A stretch of DNA of 34,545 nucleotides. Source: Bacteroidaceae bacterium. Lineage in GTDB: Bacteria; Bacteroidota; Bacteroidia; Bacteroidales; Bacteroidaceae. The translations under genes and the position numbers were made by a program. Position 1 is the first letter of the stretch. The number at the start of each line of letters is the position of its first letter. The notes beneath the pieces were generated by a model. The model searched no databases, was not told the DNA's origin, and saw only the letters and a program-made list of their open reading frames with translations. The stretch spans positions 1 to 34,545 of the forward strand of contig JAFSZU010000155.1 of NCBI GenBank assembly GCA_017455585.1, read 5' to 3'. Shown one piece after another: positions 8,767 to 17,914 of the stretch.

Positions 8767-11030
8767 AACTACCAAAGGACATGAGCAAGATGAAACGAAT
8801 CCTATCTGCATTCCTGTGTTTATTCTGTGCGGGCTGCATGACAGCCGCGACACCAGAGCGCAAGCAGTTGTTTGATGCAGACTGGCAATTTGCCCTCAAC
8901 GACACAAGCCGGTGGCGGACAGTGAACCTGCCGCACGACTGGAGCATTGAGGGGGCTTTCGACAAGGACGCGCCAGCGGGCAATGACGGCGCCTACCTGC
9001 CGACGGGCGTGGGCTGGTACAGGAAAAAAATAATAATTAAGAATGAAGAATTAATAATTGATAAGAGGCTGCGGCTGTATTTCGAGGGTGTGTATATGAA
9101 TGCCGAGGTCTATGTGAACGGACAGCGGGCAGGCGGTCACCCCTATGGCTACTCATCGTTCTTCGTCGATATCACACCTTATATAAATTTAGGAGTTAAC
9201 ACGGTGGAGGTGCGGGTCGATAACTCTCAGCAGAAGAACTGCCGGTGGTACAGCGGGTCGGGCATCTATCGACATGTCTGGCTGTTGACGACGGGCCGCA
9301 GGTACATCGATGAGTGGAGTGTGAGCGTGACCACGCCCGACATCCACACGGTGAGCCTCAAGGCCGAGGTGGTGATGGAGGACGGGACGCGCAAACCCAT
9401 CGAGAAGACGCTGCACGTGGAGAATCCGCGTCTCTGGTCACCCGGCGATCCTTATCTCTATGAAACAACCCTTGAAGCAGAAGGCGACCAGATTCCCGTC
9501 ACGTATGGCATCCGCACAATCTCGTGTGATGCCGCGCAGGGACTGAGGCTCAACGGCAAACCTATCTTGCTCAACGGCGGCTGTGTGCATCATGACAACG
9601 GCATCCTGGGGGCGGCGGCCTACGATGCAGCTGAATATCGCAGGGTGAGACAGCTCAAAGAGGCGGGCTTCAATGCTGTGCGCACCTCGCACAACCCGCC
9701 CTCGGAGGCTTTCCTGCGGGCTTGTGATGAGCTGGGGCTGCTGGTGATTGACGAGGCATTTGACGGCTGGCGCGAGAAGAAGAACGACCACGACTACTCG
9801 ACGCTCATCGACCAATGGTGGCAGGAAGATATCCGGGCGATGGTGCTCCGTGACCGCAACCATCCCAGCGTCTTCTGCTGGTCAACAGGCAACGAGGTCA
9901 TCGAGCGCAAGAAGATAGAGGTGGTGAAGACGGCTCATCGGCTGGCCACGCTTTGCCGCGCGCTCGATGAGCAGCAGCGCCCTGTGACTTCTGCACTCTG
10001 TGCCTGGGACAGCGATTGGGACATCTATGACCCGCTTGCAGCCGAGCATGACGTTGTGGGTTACAACTATATGATTCACAAGGCCGAGAGCGATCATGAG
10101 CGCGTGCCACAGCGTGTGATGGTGCAGACAGAAAGCTACCCCCGCGATGCCTGGCAGAACTATGACCGGACGATGAGGCGTCCCTACGTGATCGGTGATT
10201 TCGTGTGGACGGCCATCGACTATCTGGGCGAATCGGGCATAGGCCGCTGGTATTATGAAGGCGACGTGCCGGGCGAGCACTGGGAGCGTCCGCTCTTCCC
10301 GTGGCACGCTGCCTACTGCGGTGACATCGACCTGACAGGGTTGCGCAAACCCATCAGCCATTACCGCTCGATGCTGTGGAACGAGGACGGCGAGCAGCTC
10401 TATATGGCTGTGCGCGAGCCTGATGGATACAACGGCAAGGTGAAGACGACGCTCTGGGGCACGTGGCCGACTTTCGAGAGTTGGACATGGCCGGGGCACG
10501 AGGGCAAGCCCATCGAGGTGGAGGTCTGTTCGCGTTTCCCCAAGGTGCTCCTCTACCTGAACGACCAGTTGGTTGCTGAGAAGGAGACATCCAACAACAT
10601 GGCTGTTTTCACGCTGCCCTATCAACCTGGCACGCTTCGTGCAGAAGCGGGAGGCAAGCAGACCGTCTTGCAAACTGCCGGCGAAACCAGGCTCATCCGT
10701 CTCACTGCCGACCACACCACACTCCACGCTGACGGGCAGGACCTCGCCTTCATAACCATAGAACTCACCGATGCCAAAGGAATCCTGAATCCCACCGCCG
10801 ACAACGAGTTAACGGCAACAATTACCGGCCCTGCCACGCTGATAGCATTCGGCAATGCCGACATCAAGGACTGTGACAGCTACACCGACGGCACCCATAA
10901 AGCCTGGAAGGGACGGGCACTGCTGGCCGTCAGGAGCACGCCGAAGGCGGGCCGGGTCATGGTGGATATACGGGGAAAAGGCTTGAAGGCATCCACCCTC
11001 ACGATAAAATCTGTGTCCAGTGTTAAATAA
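8763..11030 (+). CDS. GH2 beta-galactosidase, possible lipoprotein
   Basis: This 755-residue classic GH2 enzyme starts with an ATGA overlap with the preceding GH2 gene. ATGs at 8781 or 8790 would give a more usual signal peptide. The sequence FCAGC (Cys25 counted from 8763) could be a lipobox, though Cys at -3 is atypical. The sugar-binding domain begins at about residue 35 (NLPHDWSIEGAF) and contains WYRKK and YVNGQRAGGHPYGY. The TIM barrel carries RTSHNPPS, the acid/base Glu378 in STGNEV and the nucleophile Glu457 in VQTESYP, spaced 79 residues as expected. The C-terminal sandwich includes LYLNDQLVAEKE and a big_1-like segment. It probably releases beta-galactose from oligosaccharides. An AT-rich heptamer island is embedded in frame at 9029-9063, lengthening the loop after WYRKK. 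Confidence 0.9.
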   Translation: MKLPKDMSKMKRILSAFLCLFCAGCMTAATPERKQLFDADWQFALNDTSRWRTVNLPHDWSIEGAFDKDAPAGNDGAYLPTGVGWYRKKIIIKNEELIIDKRLRLYFEGVYMNAEVYVNGQRAGGHPYGYSSFFVDITPYINLGVNTVEVRVDNSQQKNCRWYSGSGIYRHVWLLTTGRRYIDEWSVSVTTPDIHTVSLKAEVVMEDGTRKPIEKTLHVENPRLWSPGDPYLYETTLEAEGDQIPVTYGIRTISCDAAQGLRLNGKPILLNGGCVHHDNGILGAAAYDAAEYRRVRQLKEAGFNAVRTSHNPPSEAFLRACDELGLLVIDEAFDGWREKKNDHDYSTLIDQWWQEDIRAMVLRDRNHPSVFCWSTGNEVIERKKIEVVKTAHRLATLCRALDEQQRPVTSALCAWDSDWDIYDPLAAEHDVVGYNYMIHKAESDHERVPQRVMVQTESYPRDAWQNYDRTMRRPYVIGDFVWTAIDYLGESGIGRWYYEGDVPGEHWERPLFPWHAAYCGDIDLTGLRKPISHYRSMLWNEDGEQLYMAVREPDGYNGKVKTTLWGTWPTFESWTWPGHEGKPIEVEVCSRFPKVLLYLNDQLVAEKETSNNMAVFTLPYQPGTLRAEAGGKQTVLQTAGETRLIRLTADHTTLHADGQDLAFITIELTDAKGILNPTADNELTATITGPATLIAFGNADIKDCDSYTDGTHKAWKGRALLAVRSTPKAGRVMVDIRGKGLKASTLTIKSVSSVK
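9029..9063 (+). repeat. In-frame AT-rich heptamer island in second GH2 gene
   Basis: Five consecutive 7-mers: AATAATA, ATTAAGA, ATGAAGA, then ATTAATA and ATTGATA. They encode a segment (IIIKNEELIIDK) between WYRKK and LRLYFEG. The sharp drop in GC against the surrounding gene makes the insertion easy to see. Confidence 0.72.
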
Positions 11031-11044
11031 GATATTTATTTCTA

Positions 11045-12529
11045 ATGAAGAAGCTGTTATTTGTATTGCCCATGTTGGCAATGATGGCATGTACCCCTTC
11101 ACAGAAGGAGCAGACATGTCCGGTATTGACCGTTGAAGGCGGTCAGATTCAAGGCGTTCAGACAGAGAACCCAGGTGTGTTTGTCTTTCGAGGCATTCCA
11201 TACGCAGCACCGCCAATCGGTGATCTGCGCTGGAAAGAGCCTCAGCCTGTTGTGACATGGGAGGGAGTGCGCCTATGCGACAAGTTTGGCCACCCAGGCT
11301 ATCAGGCGTCTCATCTTCCAGGTGGCTATGCCTCTGAGTGGGGCTACGGCGACGAGTCCCCCTATAGCGAGGACTGCCTTTACCTGAACGTTTGGACGAA
11401 GGCTGCGGGGCAGACGGACAAGAAACTGCCGGTGGCTTTGTGGATACACGGCGGCGGCTACTTTGAGGGCTGGGGCTCGGAGCCCGAGTTTGACGGTCAG
11501 GAGTGGGCCTCGAAAGACGTGGTGCTTGTCACTATTAACTATCGTTTGGGCATATTCGGCTTTATGACATACCCGGAACTGTCGGCCGAGAGTCCCCATC
11601 ATGTCAGCGGCAATTATGGCATTCTGGACCAGATACAGTCGCTGAAATGGATCAAAGCCAATATCTCTCAGTTCGGTGGCGATGCAGACAATGTGACCAT
11701 CTTCGGGCAGAGTGCGGGTGCCGGCAGCGTGCGCACGCTGTGTGAGAGTCCGCTGGCACGTGGACTGTTTCACAAGGCTGTCATCATGAGCGGTGGCGGC
11801 ATCAACGTGCCTGCCAAGGAGGGTGAAGCGGCCAAGCCCGCCGTGCCGATGAACAAGTTCTTCAGCTATATGCCCTCTTTGACACAGAGTGAAGCCGAGA
11901 CGAAACAGGTGATGGACTGGGCCGGCATGACGGACCTCCAGCAACTGCGGGCTGCCTCATCGGAGACGATGTATTCGGTAGGCCGGTTATATAACATGGT
12001 GAACAAGAGCGACCTCTTCCTGATGCAACGCCCCATTGTCGATGGCTATGTCACGTTGAAGACTTTTGATGAAGCAACCCGTGCAGGGACGATTGCCGAC
12101 GTCCCCTATATGATCGGCTACACGCTGAACGATATGGGTAACATGTCGCCAGGCATTGCAGAGTTCTGCAAGGTGCGTCAGGAACAGGGTGGCAAGGCTT
12201 GGGCCTATGAGTTTGCCCGTCCGCTGCCCGATGACGGCAGCCACCCCGAAGTGACGGCACGTCTGAAGGGTGCTTTCCACAGCAGTGACTTGTGGTTTGT
12301 CTTCAAGAGTATGAAACACTGTTGGCGACCCTGGACACAGGGCGATTGGGACTTGTCCGAGAAGATGCTTACCGCATGGACAAACTTTGCCAAATTCAGC
12401 GACCCGAACGGCAAGAATAATGCTCTCGGCTGGGAACCCTGTACGGCCGAGAATCCGCAGTTCATGCTTTTCAAGCTTGATGCCAATGATGCAGAGGCCT
12501 CAGAGATGGGTGACCCTATTCTGCCTTGA
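11045..12529 (+). CDS. Type B carboxylesterase lipoprotein (COesterase family)
   Basis: This 494-residue alpha/beta-hydrolase has an N-terminal lipoprotein signal, MLAMMAC (Cys16). It opens with the family signature VFRGIPYAAPPIGDLRW and carries the oxyanion region WIHGGGYFEGW. The nucleophile is Ser223 in FGQSAGAGS and the likely catalytic His is His412 in GAFHSSDLW. Length and motifs fit family PF00135. In a PUL the plausible role is removal of ester groups (acetyl or feruloyl) from pectin or hemicellulose so that hydrolases can act; the substrate cannot be read from the sequence. It follows the GH2 gene by 14 bp and precedes a larger gap before the first susC. It probably sits in a membrane facing the periplasm or outside. 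Confidence 0.88.
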   Translation: MKKLLFVLPMLAMMACTPSQKEQTCPVLTVEGGQIQGVQTENPGVFVFRGIPYAAPPIGDLRWKEPQPVVTWEGVRLCDKFGHPGYQASHLPGGYASEWGYGDESPYSEDCLYLNVWTKAAGQTDKKLPVALWIHGGGYFEGWGSEPEFDGQEWASKDVVLVTINYRLGIFGFMTYPELSAESPHHVSGNYGILDQIQSLKWIKANISQFGGDADNVTIFGQSAGAGSVRTLCESPLARGLFHKAVIMSGGGINVPAKEGEAAKPAVPMNKFFSYMPSLTQSEAETKQVMDWAGMTDLQQLRAASSETMYSVGRLYNMVNKSDLFLMQRPIVDGYVTLKTFDEATRAGTIADVPYMIGYTLNDMGNMSPGIAEFCKVRQEQGGKAWAYEFARPLPDDGSHPEVTARLKGAFHSSDLWFVFKSMKHCWRPWTQGDWDLSEKMLTAWTNFAKFSDPNGKNNALGWEPCTAENPQFMLFKLDANDAEASEMGDPILP

Positions 12530-12581
12530 TATGGCTAATAAACCAACGGTATAGTATGCGTTGATTATTATACAATACATT

Positions 12582-12589
12582 TACCTTTA
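12582..12589 (+). promoter_or_regulatory. Possible weak internal promoter before first susC
   Basis: TACCTTTA resembles TAnnTTTG with one mismatch at the last base, 15 bp before the susC start. This 75-bp gap is one of the longer ones in the operon. There is no convincing -33 element, so this is a tentative call. Confidence 0.25.
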
Positions 12590-12604
12590 TTAAAACTATT
12601 ATCT

Positions 12605-15600
12605 ATGAAGAAAAGAAGCAAAACCTTTCTTTTTGCCTTGTGGGCACTGCTGTGCCTGCTGCCCACCGTGGCGTTTGCGCAAACGCTGACGGTGGAGGGC
12701 ACGGTGAGCGACGAGACAGGCGAACCCCTGTACGGCGCCACTGTGAAGGTGGCGGGCCAGAAGACTGGCACCGTCACGGACATGGATGGCCACTTCCGTC
12801 TGCCGGACGTGGCGACCGGTGCCACGCTGGAGTTCTCCTTCATGGGCTATCTCACCCAGACGCAGCGGGTGAGAAAAGGCAGCATGAAGGTCACGCTGCA
12901 GCCCGACACGAAGGCGCTGGAAGAGGTCGTGGTCATCGCCTACGGCCAGCAGAAGAAGCTCACCATCACGGGTGCCGTCTCCGCCGTGGGCGGCGAGGAG
13001 CTGCTGAAGGCTCCCGTGGCCAACGTGAGCAACGCCCTCCAGGGCAAGTTGCCGGGCATCACCGTGGTACAGCCGTCGGGCATGCCGGGCGGCGATGAGC
13101 CTGTTATCCGTGTGCGCGGCACCGGCTCCCTGAACAGTGCCGAGCCGTTGGTGCTGGTGGATGGCGTGGAGCGTTCCTTCAGCCAGCTCGACCCCAATGA
13201 GATCGAGGACATCTCAATCCTGAAAGATGCGAGTGCCACGGCCGTTTTCGGTGTCCGCGGTGCCAACGGTGTCATCCTCGTCACCACCAAGCGCGGTGCT
13301 CCGGGCAAGGCCTCGGTGAGCGTCTCGGCTAGCGCCGCCGTGCAGCAGATCTCCAAGTTCGTGGATTTCGCTGACTCCTACACCTACGGCAAGATGTGGA
13401 ACTACACCGCCATCACCGATGCGCTGCCGATGAGCGAGTGGCCAACTTCGGTCACCATTCCCGACTACAGTGACTACGCCGGCACGGGTATCCGCTTCTC
13501 GCAGGACGTGATGGAGCACTTCCGCACGGGCGACATGCCTGTCACCTTCCCCAATACGGACTGGATTGACTACATGATGAAGGACGCCGCCTGGCAGGAG
13601 CAGGTGAACGTGAACGTAAAGGGAGGCACGGACAGGGTGCGCTACTTCGTCTCCGCCGGCTTCCTGAACCAGAACTCGCTCTTCAAGACCTTCTCTGCGA
13701 ACGACGATGAAACTTTCAAATACAACCGCTTCAACTACCGTGCCAACCTGGACATCGATGTGAGCAAGTACAGCCAGCTCTCCCTGACGCTGGGCGGACG
13801 TGCACAGAACCGCACCACGATGGGCGGCGGCGAAGGATTCCTCTTCCGCTATTTGCAGGGTGCCACCCCCTACGCCGGTATCGGTGTGGACGACCAGGGC
13901 CGGCACATCGTCGCCGATGCTAACCTCGTGGGACCCTACGACCGCGATGCCCTCTCCAATTACTATGAGCTGGGCTATCTGAACGAGAGTGTCAACGTGC
14001 TGAACCTGGACCTACAGTACAAACTGGACATGAGCTTCCTCACGCCGGGACTGGATTTCAAGGTGAAAGGCTCCTACAACACCGACTACACAGCCCAGAA
14101 GAATCGTCAGAACGGATTCGGAACGGGGGTCACCTACGTGGCAACCCTTGTTGACGGACAGGAGGTGCTGCGCAAGGAGAACATCACCTGGCCCATCCCC
14201 TACAGCGAGAGCAAATGGGGCAACCGCAACTGGTACGCCGAGGCCAGCTTCAACTATGCCCGCAAGTTCGGTAGGCACAACGTCGGCGCGCTGGCACTGT
14301 ACAACCAGAGCAAGACCTATTACCCTTGGGATTCTGCCAACAGTCTCTACAAGTCGATTCCTAAAGGCTATGTGGGACTGGTCGGACGCGTCACCTACGA
14401 TTATGACACGCGTTACCTCCTGGACCTGAATGTCGGTTACAACGGCTCCGAGAACTTTGCCGAGGGACATCGCTACGGCCTCTTCCCATCCTTCTCCGCA
14501 GGCTGGATTCCCTCCAACGAGAAGTTTTGGGAACCTCTGGAAAACGTCATCGGATACCTGAAACTGCGCGGTTCATGGGGTAAGGTCGGTAACGACTATA
14601 CCAATGGTGCCCGCTTCCTCTACCTGCCAGGTGCCTGGCAGTTCTATCAGGGTTCGATGACGGGTAACCCGCAGAACCGCGGAGCCAACTTCGGCACGAG
14701 CGGCAACTGGCTGCAGGCCGTGAAGGAAATGACTGCCGGTAACCCGAATGTAACGTGGGAGACCGCTTCCAAGATCAACCTGGGTCTGGACGCCGCCTTC
14801 TTCAAGGATCGCCTGATGGTGAACGTCGATTTCTTCTGGGAGGACCGCAAGGACATCCTCGTTTCCAACGCGTCGCTGCTGCCCGCCGTCACCAGTCTGC
14901 CTGGAAGCTACGTCAACGAGGGCCGCGTGAAGAACCACGGTTACGAGCTGACACTGAAATGGTCCGACAAGATTGGCGATTTCCGCTACAGCATCAGCCC
15001 CAGCATCGCCTTCGCCCGCAACAAGATTATTGAGATGCTCGAGGTTCCACCATTGTATGACTATTTGAGCCAGACGGGACTGCCCGTGGGACAGCGCTTT
15101 GGCTACGATCTTTTCGAACTCTATCAGGAGGGAACCGAGGAACGCTACAAGGCAACGTATGGCGTGGATATGCCGGAGCAGCTCGTCAACCTGAAGTACG
15201 GCGATGCCGTCTATGTCGATCTGAACGGCGACGGCAAGATTGACCAGAACGACCGCAAACCCCTGGGCTACCCGGACAACCCTGAAATCACATGGTCTGT
15301 CAACGCCAGCCTGAACTGGAAGGGACTGGACTTCTCCATGCTCTGGGTGGGCGCAGACAACACCAGCCGACAGCTCAATGGCTACTTCCGCGACCAGTTT
15401 GGCTCCACCAACACATCGGCACTCACACAGTGGGTGGCTGACAACTCATGGACTGTGGATAACCCGGATGCCATCCTGCCACGCATCTCATTCACCAACC
15501 GAGGGAACAACAACCTGGATTCACGCGCCTGGATCGTGGACTCCAAGTACGTGCGACTGAAGAACGTGGAACTGGGCTACACCATCAACAAGCCCCGTTG

Positions 15601-15766
15601 GATGCCGCTGTTGAACTACATCCGCTTCTATGCCTCCGGACAGAACCTGCTGACCTTTGCCGACTTCAAGGGCAACGACCCCGAAGCTCCCGGCTCGGGA
15701 CTGGACTACGGCGTGCGCTATCCCATGACACGTGTGTATAACTTCGGCGTGCAAGTGAACTTCTAA
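12605..15766 (+). CDS. SusC/RagA-family TonB-dependent outer-membrane transporter (pair 1)
   Basis: This 1053-residue protein is a full-length SusC homologue. Residues 1-25 are a signal peptide (LPTVAFAQ). Residues about 28-105 are the carboxypeptidase-regulatory-like domain (VEGTVSDETGEPLYGATVKV). The TonB box region (EEVVVIAYGQQKK) leads into the plug (about 120-230), with VRGTGSLNSAEPLVLVDGVE and ILKDASATAVFGVRGANGV. The rest is the 22-strand barrel, ending in an aromatic residue (QVNF) as outer-membrane barrels do. It imports oligosaccharides using TonB energy, with the SusD lid encoded next door. Specificity is not readable. Codon and base usage match the neighbours. Confidence 0.96.
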   Translation: MKKRSKTFLFALWALLCLLPTVAFAQTLTVEGTVSDETGEPLYGATVKVAGQKTGTVTDMDGHFRLPDVATGATLEFSFMGYLTQTQRVRKGSMKVTLQPDTKALEEVVVIAYGQQKKLTITGAVSAVGGEELLKAPVANVSNALQGKLPGITVVQPSGMPGGDEPVIRVRGTGSLNSAEPLVLVDGVERSFSQLDPNEIEDISILKDASATAVFGVRGANGVILVTTKRGAPGKASVSVSASAAVQQISKFVDFADSYTYGKMWNYTAITDALPMSEWPTSVTIPDYSDYAGTGIRFSQDVMEHFRTGDMPVTFPNTDWIDYMMKDAAWQEQVNVNVKGGTDRVRYFVSAGFLNQNSLFKTFSANDDETFKYNRFNYRANLDIDVSKYSQLSLTLGGRAQNRTTMGGGEGFLFRYLQGATPYAGIGVDDQGRHIVADANLVGPYDRDALSNYYELGYLNESVNVLNLDLQYKLDMSFLTPGLDFKVKGSYNTDYTAQKNRQNGFGTGVTYVATLVDGQEVLRKENITWPIPYSESKWGNRNWYAEASFNYARKFGRHNVGALALYNQSKTYYPWDSANSLYKSIPKGYVGLVGRVTYDYDTRYLLDLNVGYNGSENFAEGHRYGLFPSFSAGWIPSNEKFWEPLENVIGYLKLRGSWGKVGNDYTNGARFLYLPGAWQFYQGSMTGNPQNRGANFGTSGNWLQAVKEMTAGNPNVTWETASKINLGLDAAFFKDRLMVNVDFFWEDRKDILVSNASLLPAVTSLPGSYVNEGRVKNHGYELTLKWSDKIGDFRYSISPSIAFARNKIIEMLEVPPLYDYLSQTGLPVGQRFGYDLFELYQEGTEERYKATYGVDMPEQLVNLKYGDAVYVDLNGDGKIDQNDRKPLGYPDNPEITWSVNASLNWKGLDFSMLWVGADNTSRQLNGYFRDQFGSTNTSALTQWVADNSWTVDNPDAILPRISFTNRGNNNLDSRAWIVDSKYVRLKNVELGYTINKPRWMPLLNYIRFYASGQNLLTFADFKGNDPEAPGSGLDYGVRYPMTRVYNFGVQVNF

Positions 15767-15799
15767 TTGGTAATTAGAAACAGACAAAAGAATATTGAT

Positions 15800-17869
15800 A
15801 TGAAAAAGTACATTAAATATATATTGGCTTTGGCTGTGACCACGGGCACCTTCACCGCGTGTGTGGACGACATCAACGTGGGCAACGCCTTCCTGGAGAA
15901 AGCACCCGGCGTGGATGTAAATATTGATACCGTGTTCTCCAAGGCCGAATATACCCGCAATTTCCTCTGGAGTGCCTACGGACAGCTTTACTGCACCTAT
16001 ACCTCCGGAAACATGATGAACGGAGCACCCATTGACGTGCTCTCCGATTCCTATCACTGCTATGTCAGCTGGGGCGGACCCAAGCAGAGCTACTATCCCG
16101 GACTGCTGACAGAGAACGCACAGGACGTGGATGACGGCAACCTGCAAGGCAAATTCTCCTATTCCACAAAAGGCAGCCCCAGCGACCCCGACGGTCAAGG
16201 GTTGAACAGCGATGCCGGCGGCCGTGTGTCCATCTACGAGACCGTTCGCAAGTGCTGGCAGCTTATTGAGAATATTGACCGTGTTCCCGATATGAGTGAT
16301 GCCGAGAAGAGCCGTCTGCGCGGAGAGGCATACACCATCATGGCGAGCCGCTACTACGACGCCTTCCGCAATTTCGGCGGCTTATGTCTGGTGGACAGGG
16401 CCTACGAAGTGGGAGAGAATTTCACCCAGGGCCGTTCCACAGCCTGGCAGACTGTGGAGTTCATCGACTCGCTTTGCCAGTGTGCCATCAATGAGCCCGG
16501 ATACATCTGGAATATCCCTGATGCCGACGTAGGCCAGTGGTCGGGTCGCCTGACAAAGGCATCGGCACGTGCCCTGCGTGCAAAGGTCTGGATGTTTGCC
16601 GCATCACCCCTGTTCAACAGCGCTGCGCCCTACATCACCTACGACAAGAAACCCACAGGCCTGGAGGACGAGCACCATGTATGGTTCGGAAAGGAAGACC
16701 CCACGCTGTGGCAGCGCTGTCTGCAGTACTGCAATGACTTCTTCACCGACAACGAAGCCAACGGCAACTATTATCAACTCATCCAGCCCGCCACACAGGA
16801 CGAGGGCGGCTACCGCATGGCCTATCGCCGTGCCTACCGCTACCGCAACAACGAGACACGTCATGAGAAGATCTTCGATGCACAGCCCACGCAGTACTTC
16901 AGTGACGCCGTCGTGAATGGCGAGCGCCAGAACAACTGGGGGTGGGGGTGGAAAGGTTTCGCCATCGACTGCTATCGTCAGGGCGGTGCCGTTCCCACCA
17001 ACGAGTTGATGGAGTGCTTTGGCATGCAGGATGGTCGCAACTTCCCCTATGCCGACATTTACGGTCCGGGCAAGAACCCCAACGGCATCGACATGTTTGC
17101 CGATCGTGACCCGCGTCTGTATGAGACGATGGTGGTGCCCCGTTCCTCCTTCCCCTCGGGAGTGGTGGGTGACTACAACGGCTACACCTATATAGATACA
17201 TGGTACCACGGCGCCATGCGCACAGCACCCAACGAGTTCGGTGCCGAGGGTAACGACGATGTAGCCTCCGGTTACAGGAAGTTCAAGTGGATGCTGGACT
17301 ACTCCAACGACAAGCTGAACGACGAGTACATCGGCATCTCCTACATCCGACTGGCCGAGATGTACCTCATCCGTGCCGAAGCCAAGGCCGAGACGGGTGA
17401 TTTGGCAGGCGCGCTCGACGACCTCCATGTGGTGCGCAGCCGCGTGGGTCTGGGCCGTATAGAGACCATGAACCCCAGCCTGAACCTGACCACCAACAAG
17501 GAGAATCTCATCAACGAAATCCTGCGTGAGCGCAACTGCGAGATTGGTGCCGAGTGTGGCGACCGCCTCTACGACATGGTGCGCCGCAAGCGGCAGGATC
17601 TCTTCACCAAGCCGCTGCATGAGATTGTCATCTACCGTCTGGACGCCAACGGCAACCGCATGGGCAAAGATGCCGACGGCAATGACGTTGACACGAATTG
17701 GGATCCCAGCACGCCTTGGCCCAAGTTTGAGTACGAGAAACCACAGATTGTCAACGGCGCACGCCGCTGGTGGGATGAAGGCTTCTGGACCAACAAATGG
17801 TATTTGGATCCTGTCTCCCGTGATGAAATTCAGAAGGGCTATGGCCTTACACAGAATCCTGGATGGTAA
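15800..17869 (+). CDS. SusD/RagB-family surface glycan-binding lipoprotein (pair 1)
   Basis: The start at 15800 gives MKKYIKYILALAVTTGTFTAC with lipobox Cys21; the frame is open upstream to 15767 but that start would spoil the signal. The mature protein is about 668 residues, somewhat long for SusD. It contains typical SusD elements: RLRGEAYTIMASRYYDAFRNFGG, AKVWMFAASPLFN, then the late IRLAEMYLIRAEAKAETG repeat region and the ending GLTQNPGW. SusD proteins bind glycan at the cell surface and act as a hinged lid on SusC. It lies 33 bp after susC 1 and forms an obvious pair with it. Substrate specificity is unknown. Confidence 0.94.
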   Translation: MKKYIKYILALAVTTGTFTACVDDINVGNAFLEKAPGVDVNIDTVFSKAEYTRNFLWSAYGQLYCTYTSGNMMNGAPIDVLSDSYHCYVSWGGPKQSYYPGLLTENAQDVDDGNLQGKFSYSTKGSPSDPDGQGLNSDAGGRVSIYETVRKCWQLIENIDRVPDMSDAEKSRLRGEAYTIMASRYYDAFRNFGGLCLVDRAYEVGENFTQGRSTAWQTVEFIDSLCQCAINEPGYIWNIPDADVGQWSGRLTKASARALRAKVWMFAASPLFNSAAPYITYDKKPTGLEDEHHVWFGKEDPTLWQRCLQYCNDFFTDNEANGNYYQLIQPATQDEGGYRMAYRRAYRYRNNETRHEKIFDAQPTQYFSDAVVNGERQNNWGWGWKGFAIDCYRQGGAVPTNELMECFGMQDGRNFPYADIYGPGKNPNGIDMFADRDPRLYETMVVPRSSFPSGVVGDYNGYTYIDTWYHGAMRTAPNEFGAEGNDDVASGYRKFKWMLDYSNDKLNDEYIGISYIRLAEMYLIRAEAKAETGDLAGALDDLHVVRSRVGLGRIETMNPSLNLTTNKENLINEILRERNCEIGAECGDRLYDMVRRKRQDLFTKPLHEIVIYRLDANGNRMGKDADGNDVDTNWDPSTPWPKFEYEKPQIVNGARRWWDEGFWTNKWYLDPVSRDEIQKGYGLTQNPGW

Positions 17870-17876
17870 CATTATG

Positions 17877-17911
17877 ATTGACAATGTATAATTGACAATT
17901 CAAAGTTCAAA
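17877..17911 (+). repeat. Heptamer island between susD 1 and susC 2
   Basis: Five consecutive 7-mers, including ATTGACA twice, ATTCAAA and GTTCAAA. They fill almost the whole gap between the two genes. Confidence 0.65.
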
Positions 17912-17914
17912 GAT

